Assembly (NCBI RefSeq): GCF_000003815.2
Contig: NC_049985.1
Span: forward strand, 5,312,043 to 5,376,042
Direction of reading: 5' to 3'
From: Branchiostoma floridae
Lineage: Eukaryota; Chordata; Leptocardii; Amphioxiformes; Branchiostomatidae
DNA length: 64,000 bases
In this document: positions 35,032-48,218 of the stretch, piece after piece
Position numbering within the stretch: position 1 is the stretch's first letter
Layout: the number at the start of each line of letters is the position of its first letter
Program-made: the position numbers and the translations under genes
The notes under the pieces: model-generated
Database searches by the model: none
The model's input: the letters and a program-made list of their open reading frames with translations, nothing else
What the model was told of the DNA's origin: nothing

Positions 35032-38000
35032 ATGCTTCCTCTTGGGAAAGGACAGCTGGGGGTGTCGACTTTCTTTGCCTCTGCCCACCCCCATGACAAG
35101 TGTGGCAGTAACGGTTTGCCCCTCACTCCTAACTCCATCAAGATCCTTGGCAGGGCACAGAAGCTGAAGACCATCACCCATCCTCGTCTCTGTCAGTACA
35201 TCGATTTTGCCAGAGGGAAGAATGGTACGTTCATTTCTATATAGTTATGCATCCTCTTAATTGCCTTATACTTACTTTACCTACCTGTCTTGTCCCTTGA
35301 CATCCAGGTTGGGGGGACAAGGTAGACATGATAGTGAGCTCTTACCAGGCCCATCTTTCTCCCATCTTTTGAGCAGGTTTATACACACCAGGATTATGCC
35401 TCTTATGCCAGGCTCGTCATTTGAATATTTCAAGCAGCGGGTCTGTGTCCTTTGATAAAATAGACATTTTATCATGACAACAAATCAGTCAAATCTACTA
35501 AGACATTGGTCTCTTCTTTAGGAGTTAATTGTCTTAGATAATTGCCATTAGTGGGATGGATTATGAAGATAACCTTGATCTTGTATGACAGATTTGTATT
35601 TCTGATTTTAGAACGACTAATCGTTGTGGTGGAACACTATGAAGATAATGTCAGACTGGCCGCTAAAGAAGGAAGACTCTCCAGGTAAATATGTGATACA
35701 AAATTTAGCATCAGATGTATCATGACTGTATGATTATTGCTCCTTTTGAAATTTTGTTACATATTGTATGACTACAGAAAAGCTTAATGATTGTTTGAAT
35801 CGTTAAAGACAAGCGTTGCTAATGCAATGTTTGATATCATGTTAAACTTTGTCTTCATATCAGCCCCAACAAAATCAAAAAGCTGGCTTTTGAAGTGCTT
35901 CTGGGTCTGGAGTACATGAACAAGCATGGACTGGTTCACAGGGCACTGTCCTCTCACAATGTTCTCCTCTGTCCAGAGGTAAGATTATCATTAGTAAAGT
36001 TATATCCTTCAACAACACCTGTACACATATATATTTCAAAAGACTGCTTAAATGATAGTTTAACACCTAGTTTAACACACTTCTACTTCTATTCTAATAA
36101 AAATGTTCATTTAAACACCTGCAGTACAGCATGGTACAAATCTACTTATTACATGTTGCAACTCTTGTCAAATTAAGTACATAGTACTTTGATCTGAAAT
36201 GTATTTGGCAAGTTTCTTTCGAAGCCAAATACATGGTTTCCATGCTTCCAGCATGTGCTGTCTAGTTGTACTTGTTTAATGACACTTTGCAACCCTTGAA
36301 GCACTGAGCTTACAGAATGGCTTGTGTTTTTTTGTGCAAAGGGGAAAGCCAAACTGTCCAAGTTTGGACTGTACCACATGACAGGAGGAGGGGCAGATGT
36401 GGCATTTCCTATTGGGTAAGTCCTTGGTGCTGATAAGTCTTCCACTGATGTTTTAACAAAGCATTTTCAGAAAAAAACTTTCATTTTAGGTACTTAATTC
36501 ATTAGATGTGATCACATGGCTAGAATATATGTATCCTCATATTTTTTACAGTTATTGTTGCGGTTATCTATATGTTCATTGCCATACCTACAGCAGCCAA
36601 CTGTTTTTATTGAGGTTGCAAGAAAAACTACTAGTTTTTTTCCCTACCTGACTGCATTGAATGAAAGCTTTTATTCTACATGTAGGTGTTAGATACATGA
36701 TCCATATGTATTTTCACCCTAGCCACCCACAGTACCTGGCTCCTGAGGTGTTGTGTCCAGGCCCTCCTGTGGATACTGATGTCTATGATGACACAGAAAT
36801 GGATATGCCTTTATCTGGTCCTAAGGTGGACGTGTGGGCCTTGGGGATGATCCTGTTGGAGCTCTGCATTGTATGTAGCCCTGTTTTGATGTTGATGTGT
36901 TTTAATTTGTGTTTAAAGGTGTGCTGTTCTTGCTTGTTATTGGTTCAGCAGAAATGTCAGTTGACTGACTTGCTAATTGAATTAAGTGAAATAGTGAACA
37001 TATAGATGGTAGACTGTGAACATTGCATTTTCCTTAACCTAGGCAAAGTGAATGAGCTTCAAGACTTTTTTTCTACCGACAGGGGGAGCAACTGTGGGCT
37101 CACTGTACTCTTGCTGATGTCTTTAAAAAGATGCTAGCTTACACAAAGTCAGGTAAGATTATCATTATGCATCATGTAAATGTGTATATGGTCTATGGCA
37201 AATGTACATCAAACTAGGACTGTATTCCTTCCTCAAATTGGGTTTAAATCTGTGTCAACTTTCGTTTCATTTCATTCCTTCAGACACAGCATCTCACCCC
37301 TTTGACAGCATCATACAAGATCATCATGCAGAGGACAAAATCAAGGTACGAACTTGGAGTCTGTTGAACTTCATAACACCACTGTAACTACATTATTTTA
37401 GACGTTCTATGTGCCCCTTATGCTGGGAATTCCATTAATTTGCTATACACTTTAAGTGTAATAGGACAGTGTTTGTTTTTTTATCATTCCATAATAACAA
37501 TAATTTGTTTTCTATAGAATCTACCTGAGGATCTGAGAGCAATTCTGCAGCTCTGTTTGACTGTTTCGCCTTCCAAAAGGTATGATGTTAAGTTGAAGTC
37601 ATTCTTTGAATTTCAACAATACAATTTCGTTTGCCTAAAAAAAATCTCATAATGCCTTGTACTCATAATTTGGATTGTATTATGTTCAGCGATCAGGTCT
37701 TCAGAGGGGACATTAAGTTCATGTATTCAGCAGTATTAAGTATTTGTAAAGGGAATTCTTGGGTGTCAAACCTCTGCTTATTAAAGAACCCAATACTCAA
37801 GAAGGTGACCGGTGTGTTTGGGATATTACAGGCTTCTGCCTTCCCTCACGTCACCGAATAAACAATAACAAAACTGTATCTTACAAACCCAGAATCAGCA
37901 ACCTACTCCAGCATGAAGCGTTTGCAGAATGGTCCAATGCCGTATTATGTACTGGGATTGTTTAAATGTAGAAAGAGACAAATACACCAGTCTACATCAA

Positions 38001-41000
38001 AATCACTAAATCTGGTGTGTTTTACTGTATTTTTCAGACCCAGTCCCAGCACCCTACTGCAGCATGAGGCTTTTGCAGAGTTATCCAAGGCAGAACCACC
38101 ATACAAGAACAACATCAAACTCTTCTCTGTAGAACTCAGATGTAAAGACCTGGAGCTGCCTGAGTTTGATGGAAGGATAGAAATTGGTAAATCTATGTAC
38201 TACTAGTAATCTTCAAGAAACACATAAGATATCTTCAAGAAACAGAAAGTGTCAAGTTAGCTTTGAAGCTTAGATGACCATTTAGCTAATAGTCTGAGAG
38301 AGGATTTTTTAAAGATTATTGTAAAATTACAAGGAAAGACAAGTGGCTAGGACATCGGACAGTTATATGTAAAGGAAAAAGTGTGAAATTATATCATATT
38401 CAAATCCTTTATGGGTGATACATGAAATTAAGTGCAAAATTCTACATGAGATTTTAAATGAGCCTATCTTTTGCTGTATGTTACTACTAGTAGATGATTG
38501 TGAAAAAATTACAGCAAACCTAAATATTAGAACATTCACCTTCATCCATTGCTCTTCAGATGATGACCTGCTTGCCGGTCGCAGGTTTGACGAGGTGTAC
38601 TACCTCTGGACTCTGGCAGGGGGCGATCTTGAAGGGGAACTCAAAAGAAAGGGCATCATCAAGCCCAAACCTGCTGTCTTTATGCTGCCCACGTAAGAGG
38701 CCTTTTGTATCACTTATCACTACTGTTAATATTTGTTTAATACAGATTGTGAAGCATTATTTGGCCCAAACATGTGTAACATAAAATAAAAATCCTATTG
38801 GAAACATGCAATGGAGGTTTGACATCCACAATAAAAAAAGTTACTCAAGCAGCTTGTTAGAATTTTGTAAATGTGCAGATGATTTAGATAGCATCTGTCA
38901 TCACTCAGTCACTGAGGAAAGTTAGACTTACATGTAGTCACTGACAAGAGATAGTAGATGCTGTTTGAAACATCTGAACATTAACACAATTCTATCCAGT
39001 TGCTTCAGTAACCTCTGTACTGTGCCAGAAAAAAGTCAAATACATTGAGAACTAAAACAGCCATTCTTCCCTGTAGTGTTGTAGCAGGAGAGGAGGGAGA
39101 AACCTTTGGCCATGAAAAGGAGAGGAAACACCTGTTGGATGACACAACCATCCTGCTGTCATTAGAGGAACTCAGACAGGTGCAAATTTCATTGATATCT
39201 TATGAAAAGGAAACTTTCATGCTGTTTTTCATGCTGTTTTTCAGCTTTGTTAACATATTTTTTTCATCATATATGGAGATAGACTTCAGTTTCACATTAT
39301 GACAAAATGACATACATTTGATCAAGAAACTTGTTCTATGACTAAGGTGCTGGGAGATGTAAGCTGATACATAATTTTTCTACTCCATTTCAGAGGCTGG
39401 AAAACATTGATGACACTGCTTTCTTTCCACTGCTCGAGGACGAGTAAGTATTGTACAATGCAAATCTCGAAATGTTTTGCCTAGCCATCTCACTGCAAAA
39501 TATTATGTGTTTTCTATTACTACCGTGATACAGCTTCAACCATGAAATTAAAGTTTGTATAGAATGTAAGTAATGCTATGTTTGTAACCACTGGTTTGTA
39601 ACTAAGAATAATGTTCTTGTGATGTGCACTGGTGTGCATTGTTATGACCATTTTTGCTTCTGTGTCTTGTTTCCAGAAGAACTACCTCCCCCATATCCCC
39701 CAGTGGGAATGACCTGTCAGAGACACAGAGTCTGCCACTTGTGATCAGGGAGAGGGATATCGAGTACCAGGTAACCACAATGGCACCATTGAGAATGCAT
39801 ATCAGGGAAAATTTAACCCAGTAGAAAAGATATCTACCTAGGAACATGTTTTTCTCGTATCTGTTTGCTTTGTTACAACCAAATCAGGTGGGCTCATAAC
39901 CCAGTATGATATCATATAATTGAATTGATGAATTTTTGTCAACATTTATGATTCTAGCAATTTGAACTATGAATATTTTTTTCTGTCTCTAGTTCCACAG
40001 AGTTGTGCTGTATGAGCGCTTACTGAAGGTAAGGCATTAATGACCATCTTTATCCATTGTGACCATTCTGACCCAGTAAAAAGTCAAGTTTCTCATGTGT
40101 TAAAAGCACAAAGACAAGCACCAAGACTTAAATCATTGTGTTCACTGTCAGATTTATCAGTTGCACTTATGTCTTGTTACAGACGTAAGTAGCTGTAAAT
40201 ATTGTTTACGTTGTTGTACCAATATGGCAATGCAGCAAAATGAATGTCTGGTTGAGACAGTTTCCCATGGCAAGTCTCAATTACAATTTCAGGCTTACCC
40301 ATACAAAAGAGAACACATATGGAAGGAGGCCAGAGTGGACATTCCCCCTCTGAACAGAGCTCACATATGGGCAGCACTGCTGGGAGTGGAGGTGACACAA
40401 TGACCGTTTCTGTTGCATCACTACTTTGATATGATAACCTTAGACCTAAATCCATTGTTTCAATTTGCGCAATACTACATAATATTATTATATATCTTAT
40501 GTTGTACTTTTTCCTTGTTAGAATTGTTTCTTTCATAAGCAGGATTTGTTTGTTTGTATTCTGACATGTATTGATTATGTATCTCTACAGGGAGATGTAC
40601 AGGGTTGCTATGATGCCATTGATAAGGAAACACCACAGCTTATTGATAGACAGGTATGTATTATTCTTGGCAGACTGTACTTCAAGCTTTGCACCTAATA
40701 TTTTCCCTGCCTGCTTGCCTTTACCTAGTTATCTTTTCCAGATTTGTTCATGACAAAATAGAGTATAGAACTGTCAAATAATAATGATATAATTATGACT
40801 ATCAATCTAAGTTTATTGAGAATCTAGCATCAATAATACTCAGTTGGTATCAGTAATTTGCTATTTTAATTACTTTTTTTGGGGAGAGAATCATAGAAAT
40901 ATATGTACCATTTATGCCTTACAGATAGAAGTGGACATTCCCCGGTGCCATCAGTACGATGAGTTGCTGTCGTCCCCTGCTGCTCACGCCAAGTTCAAGA

Positions 41001-44000
41001 GGATCCTGAAGGCCTGGGTCTTCTCCAACCCTCATCTTGTGTACTGGCAAGGTATGCTGGTTGTACATGTATACATTTCAAGTACCGTAGCGTTTGGCTA
41101 GTGTGCCATCACCTTGTATTTGGGCTGTTTGTAGTTGTTAGTAAAAAGAGATGAGGATATGGATCTTGTACAGAATGTTATTGCTTGTCCAATTACCATG
41201 CCAGTGGAAAAGGCTTTTTAGACATTTGGAAGGAAGCCAAAAAGAGTAGAAACATTTTCTCAGTAGATTAAGGTTGCATTTAGTGTGCATTGCATCTGCC
41301 ATTTGAGAAAAAAAGGTACAAGATAACACATCAGCTCTTCAATTACTAATCATAAGGCTCTTGGACAGCATTTTTAGCACCATGGAAGCTACCACCTTTT
41401 GTGGGGGTGGGCAGAAGTGTAGGATAGCATTTCAGTACCACGGAACCTACCATGTACTGAGTAGAGGTGGGCATTAGTGTAGGATAGCATTTCAGCACCA
41501 TGGAAACTACCTTGTACTTGAGTAGAAAATTACAGTAGTGTGGGATAGCATTTCAGCACCATAAAAACTATCAGGTACTTGAGTAGAGGTTGATAGTAGC
41601 ACGGGATAGCATTTCAGCACCATAAAAACTATCAGGTACTTGAGTAGAGGTTGTCAGTAGCGTTGGATAGCATTTCAGTACCATGGAACCTACCATGTAC
41701 TGAGTAGAGGTGGGCATTAGTGTGGGATAGCATTTCAGCACCATGGAAAATACCCTGTACTTGAGTAGAAAATTACAGTAGTGTGGGATAGCATTTCAGC
41801 ACTATGGAAGCCGCCTTGTACTTGAGTAGAAGTCTACAGTAGTGTGGAATAGCATTTCAGCACCATAAAAACTATCAGGTACTTGAGTAGAGGTTGATAG
41901 TAGCACGGGATAGCATTTCAGTACCTTGGAAGCTACCATGTACTTGAGTGAAGAGGTGGAAAGTAGTGCTGGATAGCATTTCAGCACCTTCAAAATTACC
42001 GTGCAATGACCAAAGTAGTCAGAAGTATTAGTATTGTTTTGTTTTTCTCTGTAGGTCTTGACTCCCTGTGTGCTCCTTTCCTCTATCTGAACTTCAATGA
42101 TGAAGGTGAGAAAATGACTGCAAGAGTAGAGTATACATGAGATACTAGTAGTTACTTATTGCATGTGTTTTCATTCATGTATGATGTTTTATTTTCACAA
42201 AATCTAAATATGTCAAATTTAAAACATTAGATGAAAAGTTCCAACCCTGTATATATAGTTAAATATATATGGGTACCTTCTCTTGGTTTCTTTTTTTTAC
42301 CATGTGGCCTTTACATCTCACATGTGTATACATACTAAATTTTTTAGATGTTTTAGAATCTTATAATGTGAATTTTTAGAATTTAGAATTTACCCAGTAA
42401 GTGACTAATCACTTAACATATGTTTGCTGATTGACACATGTCATGTACACCCTCCCCTGCAGCTCTGGCCTTTGCTAGCCTGTCTGCCTTCATCCCAAAG
42501 TACCTGCACCACTTCTTCCTCAAGGACAACTCTGCAGTCATACAAGGTACCACAGCTTGATGTAGACATGTATCAATACAGTTAGTACATGTCATGGCAC
42601 CACATGTCTGTTTAGAGATATAGAATGAAAAGATGGCTAAAATAAGTAACTGGTTGGGCTTTACAAGCAGCTTGTGTACTTTTCTTATTTTTCCTATTTC
42701 TTATTGCCATGATAAGAAAATCTTATCAGTTTGGGAACAGTTGATGGTTATGTTCTCTTCAATCATTGCAGAGTACCTTGCAGTGTTCAGCCACCTTATA
42801 GCATTCCATGACCCAGAGCTGGCCAACCACATGGAGAGCATTGGATTTATTCCTGAGGTAACTTGGTCCTCTACCATAATTATCATCATCATTATAGATT
42901 TCTTCGAAATATGTTTGTACAAAAGTTACCTTTCCTCCTTCCTGTAAGAGTAATGTATTGCACAGTGGACTTTAAGAAGCATTCTTGTGGTTTTATTGAT
43001 TATATTTTTCTGTGAAGATTTTTTAACATTAAGACATGACTTCAAATGTGTTGTTTTTTTCTGATCTATCGACAGTTGTATGCCATCCCTTGGTTCCTGA
43101 CCATGTTTGCTCGTAAGTAGCTTCTAGTATTATCACATTGTCTCCTATGCTTTCAACAGTTATGTCCTTGAGATTTAGAACACTATATGGCCAAATCTAT
43201 CACTACTTTGCTTTACTTAGAAACATTCCACAGCTGGTCTTTTTGTATTCAACTGTATGTGCAGTTGTTACAACTGATCGATTCTGAAGACCACCTTTCT
43301 GTTTTTATTCTGTATTACATATGTTTATTTGTTTATTACACTTCCCATATAAAAATGGTGGGGAGACAAAACAGGTGATACCACCTCTGCAAGTTGTCTC
43401 CCCGAAACAAAATACACAATACAAGTAAATAATAAGAGTCAACAATGGTATATTCAGAAATAATCGGAAACAAACAATAACTTATATACAATACACATTC
43501 AAGTAAATAATAAGAATAATCAAAAATGGTATGCACAGTGATATGAATTTATTTTCAAGATTTGTAGATTGCTGATGTTACAAGTTTTGCATGTTGCTGT
43601 TCCAATTACCAGACGTGTTCCCCCTGCACAAGATCTTCCATCTATGGGACACCCTCCTACTGGGGAACTCCTCCCTACCCTTGTGTATAGGGGTGGCCAT
43701 CCTACGGCAACTCAGGGATGCTCTGCTCTCCTATGGCTTCAACGAGTGCATTCTACTCTTTTCTGACATGCCAGGTAAGTCAAGTATGTTTTGCAAAGGT
43801 GCCATACTGCAAATTTATTTATTTTCATGGGCACAGTAGTATATTTTCCTGTGTTTTACATTTGCAGTTGGTGCCATTCTGTACGGTGAAAACATATATT
43901 TGCAGCTTTATGAATTGGTAGTGGTACAGAAGTCACCACAAATACAGCAAAAGTGAAAACACTGTGATTATTGTATGTTTTGCTCAGCAGTTCAATGTAT

Positions 44001-46604
44001 ACAAATGATTTTCCTCACTTGAATCCTGCTCACTCACTTGTATGTAATATAATCAATGCAGCAAAATTGGATTCACATGTTTGCAATACAGAAAAGGATA
44101 TGCTGCATCATGATGTAAAAGTTAATGAAGTCTTTTTCCCTATCATTTTCACAGGTACTGACATTGAAAAGTGTGTTCAAGACTCCATCAACATATTCTG
44201 CTGCACCCCTAAGAGCGCCACCTTCAGGAAACATGCCCGCCCTCCCCCCAAACCCAAGAACGGCCAGCGCAAGTTCCCTGCCTCCTACTACTCTACAGAC
44301 TACCACGACCAGCCCAGAACCGAGTTGGTGAGCCTTTTGATAGGTGCAGTCGTATATTTTTCACAGATAGCCGAATTAGCATTTGTAGTAACCATTTTAG
44401 GAAATACAAACCTGTACAAGTGACCGCCTCTACAGTAAAGACCACCTGGTCAATGTGACCACTTTTTCGTGGTTTGTTTAATCAAGTTTATAGTAACCAC
44501 TTGTCCACATAGACTAGATTTATCAGTCCTGAGTGGTCTTCTTGGGCAGTTTTGCCTGCATGTTCATCCCTCTATGATCTTGTACACCATGTTCCTTCAC
44601 ATTCACACATATATTTTACTCTAGTCAAGAGAACCTCTAACCCTGGAGGAACTGAAGTCTGAAGTGAGCCCCAGGATCTCTGCGGAGGATCTCATCGAGC
44701 TGTGTGAGCTGAAGGGCCCGTCTCCCAGCAAGTCTCCGACCAAGAAGTCCAAAACCAGCCGGCCAAAAATCCTCATCGTGGACGTCAGGGCAGGAGAAGA
44801 GTATCCTTCTTATTAGATGTAGAAGAGCTAATAATATCTCTTTGAAATGTTAGTTGTTCCAGTTAATGCAATATAATTCATTCAAGGAAACTTTCTGGAA
44901 AAGGTGACTTTTACCCAGGTGGAAGAGGTAGTATTTTCCTTACAGCTAGAACCATGGATTTGTTAAATACTGTGGTAAGTTTTACCCTAATTGACCCGTG
45001 TATTCATTGAAGTGCATGTACGATTGAGATTGTATTGATAAAGCTGGCTTCACATGCACAACATTCAGAGAACAGCCAATGTTCGCAGCCACCGAGCCCC
45101 ACTTAATTTCATAGAAAAATATGTTAAACTTTCTGGCAATTGACAAATTGACAGGTCAATGTTTGCTGACAGTTTGAATCAGTGGTCAGTGCATGCAGAG
45201 TTTGTTGTGAAAAAGATTTATCCATGTACAGTTCTACATGTATTTTCCTTAAGCCTGACCTCAGCTTCTCCCGGGGCCACATCCCCAGTAGCATCAACAT
45301 CCCCTTCAACACGGCCTTCTCCCCTGAAGGGGACCTGGTGCCCTGCCCTGCTGTCTCCTCCCTACAGCAGCACAAGGGCAGGGTGGTGGTGGTCGTGGGA
45401 CCAAAAGGGGGCAGAAACACCTACAATGTAAGTCATACAAGTCTTCAAATTATATTTTGAGGTCTATGAATAGTTTCATCAAGTTTGTGGCAAATTACTG
45501 GATTTAGTAGTAGTAGTAAAAGTACACAACCAGGGAATTAATAGCTAGATGATGTTTTGGTGACTGTCAGCTAGTGATGTTTGGGACTGCATTCTTCACA
45601 CTGCAGCAGTGACACCTAACTGCTGTGTGAAGTATGGCCAGTCAGTATTGTCCAGATCCTGAGAAAGGTGATAGTTGGTCACTGAAACATAGGATAAGGC
45701 TAGGCCCNNNNNNNNNNNNNNNNNNNNNNNNNNNNNNNNNNNNNNNNNNNNNNNNNNNNNNNNNNNNNNNNNNNNNNNNNNNNNNNNNNNNNNNNNNNNN
45801 NNNNNNNNNNNNNNNNNNNNNNNNNNNNNNNNNNNNNNNNNNNNNNNNNNNNNNNNNNNNNNNNNNNNNNNNNNNNNNNNNNNNNNNNNNNNNNNNNNNN
45901 NNNNNNNNNNNNNNNNNNNNNNNNNNNNNNNNNNNNNNNNNNNNNNNNNNNNNNNNNNNNNNNNNNNNNNNNNNNNNNNNNNNNNNNNNNNNNNNNNNNN
46001 NNNNNNNNNNNNNNNNNNNNNNNNNNNNNNNNNNNNNNNNNNNNNNNNNNNNNNNNNNNNNNNNNNNNNNNNNNNNNNNNNNNNNNNNNNNNNNNNNNNN
46101 NNNNNNNNNNNNNNNNNNNNNNNNNNNNNNNNNNNNNNNNNNNNNNNNNNNNNNNNNNNNNNNNNNNNNNNNNNNNNNNNNNNNNNNNNNNNNNNNNNNN
46201 NNNNNNNNNNNNNNNNNNNNNNNNNNNNNNNCCCAGACCAACATTTGCTGCTGCAGTCTATCAATAATAGCAGTTTAGCTAATACAGAAGTGGATCTGAT
46301 CTGTATGATTTATAATTATGTATATCAATTTAGCCATTTTCTAACTCAAATGTTTGTATTCATACATTTTGATTAAAATGTTCAAGGGGCTAAGCCTGGA
46401 GCTATGCTGTGCATGTACAGTTTAAACTGTGAACTGGGTTATTGCGCTTAATCAAACGTGTCATTGACCAAAAGTTGTCTTATCTTTTCCAAGTTTGCCA
46501 ACCAGCTGGTGAAACTGAACTACCCCAAGGTGGTGACTCTGCATGGAGGAATCGACGCTCTTCGCCACACCGGCCTCCTCACTGTGCCTCCTGCTACCCT
46601 GTGA
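35032..46604 (+). CDS. TBCK: TBCK, TBC-domain-containing protein kinase-like
   Basis: Twenty-six exons (first 35032-35224, last 46494-46604) join in phase to 897 residues; human TBCK has 893. The N-terminus with [17 protein letters not shown] and the kinase-like domain come first. The HRD motif reads HRALSSHN and DFG reads KFG, so this is a pseudokinase, as in human. The TBC Rab-GAP domain keeps both catalytic fingers, IEVDIPR (IxxDxxR) in exon 17 and YWQG at the exon 17/18 join. The C-terminal rhodanese domain ([24 protein letters not shown]) lacks the catalytic cysteine. The protein acts in endolysosomal and mTORC1 regulation as part of the FERRY complex. Exons 25 and 26 flank the long N run, which is intronic. 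Confidence 0.96.
37886..37945 (+). pseudogene. Relic duplicate of TBCK exon 9 start
   Basis: It resembles 38038-38090 closely (CCAGAATCAGCAACCTACTC against CCAGTCCCAGCACCCTACTG, then a shared CAGCATGA and TTTGCAGA) and keeps the frame [13 protein letters not shown] against [13 protein letters not shown]. It lacks the TTTTTCAG acceptor of the true exon, and the frame then diverges. Confidence 0.6.
41361..41995. repeat. Minisatellite of about 61 bp, 11 units
   Basis: GGATAGCATTTCAGCACC recurs about every 61 bases (for example near 41421, 41481, 41541, 41602, 41664, 41724, 41785, 41847, 41907 and 41970). Unit types recur in order with a four-unit spacing, suggesting a higher-order repeat. It lies in TBCK intron 17. 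Confidence 0.8.
44420..44560 (-). repeat. Dispersed GTGGTC-rich repeat, copy 1
   Basis: Read on the minus strand it matches 61285-61420 in several blocks: GCCCAAGAAGACCACTC, TCTATGTGGACA, AAAAAGTGGTCACATTG. It lies in a TBCK intron. Confidence 0.6.
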
Positions 46605-47212
46605 TTAGCCATGCAATATGTACATGTACGGGATATGGCAATAGATCTACATGATGTATACCATTGTTTGTATATTGTAAGGGCACATACTGTAAAATCT
46701 TGAAGCATTTGTATTTTTAAGTTTGCATTTTTCCCAGAAGCAAGTGCCAGTAGAGTTTCAAATTTGATTCTGTTTCTACAATTGTTTCAATCTCAAACTC
46801 AAAGATACCGCGAGCTCTTGAATTTCATCATGCAACAACAAATCACTGATTTACATTATTAAATTATATATTCAAGTGAAGCAATGACAGGAAATACAAA
46901 ATTAGGAGCTTAAAGAGCAAAATGGATTAGACACTGCTGTGCAGTACACTATATAGGAATCATTCCATGTCATTACAGTAAAATTTAACAATTCCTGTTT
47001 GAAAAAGTGATACAAGTAACAAGAGCCTGAGCTTTCTGCTGAGTTGTCTTGCTGATGGGTCAACTTGTCTAGTTGCCGAGTGACCTGTTACCACATGCAG
47101 AAATGTCACAGGCTGTCATGTTTCAGACCTCAAGATTCCGTTTTGTTTATCCCAACAAAATACTTATTAACATCTCAGAAGTTTCAGAACGTCCGTGTAC
47201 ACTGATGGAGAA

Positions 47213-47254
47213 AATAAAAACGAAAAAAGTGGTCTTGTTTATAGCAGATTTATT
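47213..47254. terminator. Opposed poly(A) signals for TBCK and the zinc-finger gene
   Basis: AATAAA on plus at 47213-47218 and AATAAA on minus at 47249-47254 face each other only 30 bases apart. If both are used, the two 3' ends nearly meet or overlap. Confidence 0.35.
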
Positions 47255-47394
47255 ACGAAAGGCAAACTTAATGTTACAAAGTTAAAAGTTATATTGAGTT
47301 AGTGAAAACGGATTGTACCATAAATGATTGTAAACTTGGTATGACTGCATATCGGAGACATTGACTGGAAGTTTGCCCTGATAGATTTCCTCGT

Positions 47395-47465
47395 AATAGT
47401 TAGACCTCCAGGTAATAATATACGCCAGATAATAATTGTTACTCAAGCAACTAGATATGACTTTG
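47395..47465. repeat. Half copy of the TTACTCAAGCAACT element
   Basis: It matches the complement of the right half of the element at 4938-5054: GTTAGACCTCCAGGTAATAA, then TACGCCA, then GTTACTCAAGCAACT. The other arm is replaced by unrelated sequence. Confidence 0.55.
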
Positions 47466-47545
47466 ACTTTGGAAACGGTCAGATATTTGAGACAGCGTCC
47501 GCTGTCTTTCATCAGCGACACAACATCACTGAAGAAAGACCATGC

Positions 47546-47595
47546 CATGTGCCGCTTCAGATTTTCTTTTCACACTATGGAAAAGGAGGTTAAAA
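47546..47595 (-). pseudogene. C2H2 zinc-finger fragment
   Basis: ATGTGCCGCTTCAGATTTTC and the following CACACTATGGAAAAG closely match the finger 12 region of the downstream gene near 48682-48725 (GTGCCGCTTCAGATCTTCTT, CGCTGTGGAAAAG). It is only a part of one finger, next to a GGAGGTTAAA hairpin. Confidence 0.5.
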
Positions 47596-47624
47596 AAGTT
47601 TTTTTAACCGCCTTGCTCCAACTT
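47583..47624. repeat. GGAGGTTAAA hairpin element, copy 2
   Basis: AAAGGAGGTTAAAAAAG and TTTTTTTAACCGCCTTG pair as an almost perfect hairpin. It is related to 27856-27914. Confidence 0.55.
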
Positions 47625-48218
47625 TCTTCTTCTAAATCTTAAAACGCCTATTATATAGTTATGTTAAATAGATCTACAAATATAAGGAAGGTATTTGTAC
47701 AACACATCTAACATCATTAGTGCTACAGTTAAGATAAGACTGATAAGAGAAAACAAGTAGAATGTGTGGGACTAGATATGGCAGTAAGTTAGTACTAGTT
47801 CCTAAGGTAAGAAATAAAATACGCAAAACATTTTTCAACATCAAACTTATACAGACCAACTTGCATGCAGTCTCAATTTCAAGGCCCTTTTTACAGTGCA
47901 AGTTACATTCTCGGATAAAATTTGTCCATTTTTACACATCCCTAATCTGTTGGTACATTTTTTTGTACATTCCCTCGTAAAACTGCTTTTTTACGCCCCC
48001 TTGCGATGGCACAAAAATACATTTCTCCAGTTGAGTGAAAAGCTCCCCAATACAACACATTTGACAGAAGCAATACACAAAATTTCAGACGCCATCTTCT
48101 CTTTAACACAGGGATCACATTTCTTCCACAAGAACACTTTCCTTTTCCAAGAAAAGCGAAGAATGTGGTCGACATTGGAATGAAAATTGCTTGATCATTA
48201 GTATATCTATAAAGATTT

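Larger units (their letters stand above)
46605..48218. other. Convergent 3' region of TBCK and the zinc-finger gene
   Basis: It has a plus-strand AATAAA at 47213 and a minus-strand AATAAA at 47249-47254, and contains dispersed repeats and a zinc-finger relic (separate entries). No coding exon is supported. Confidence 0.5.

Noticed and set aside
41361-41995. CRISPR-like array
   Set aside because: Regular spacing of about 61 bp, but the 'spacers' are themselves repeats and the setting is an intron of an animal gene; a minisatellite explains it.
45596-46278. Frames of 200-220 codons across the long N run
   Set aside because: Made almost wholly of unknown bases.
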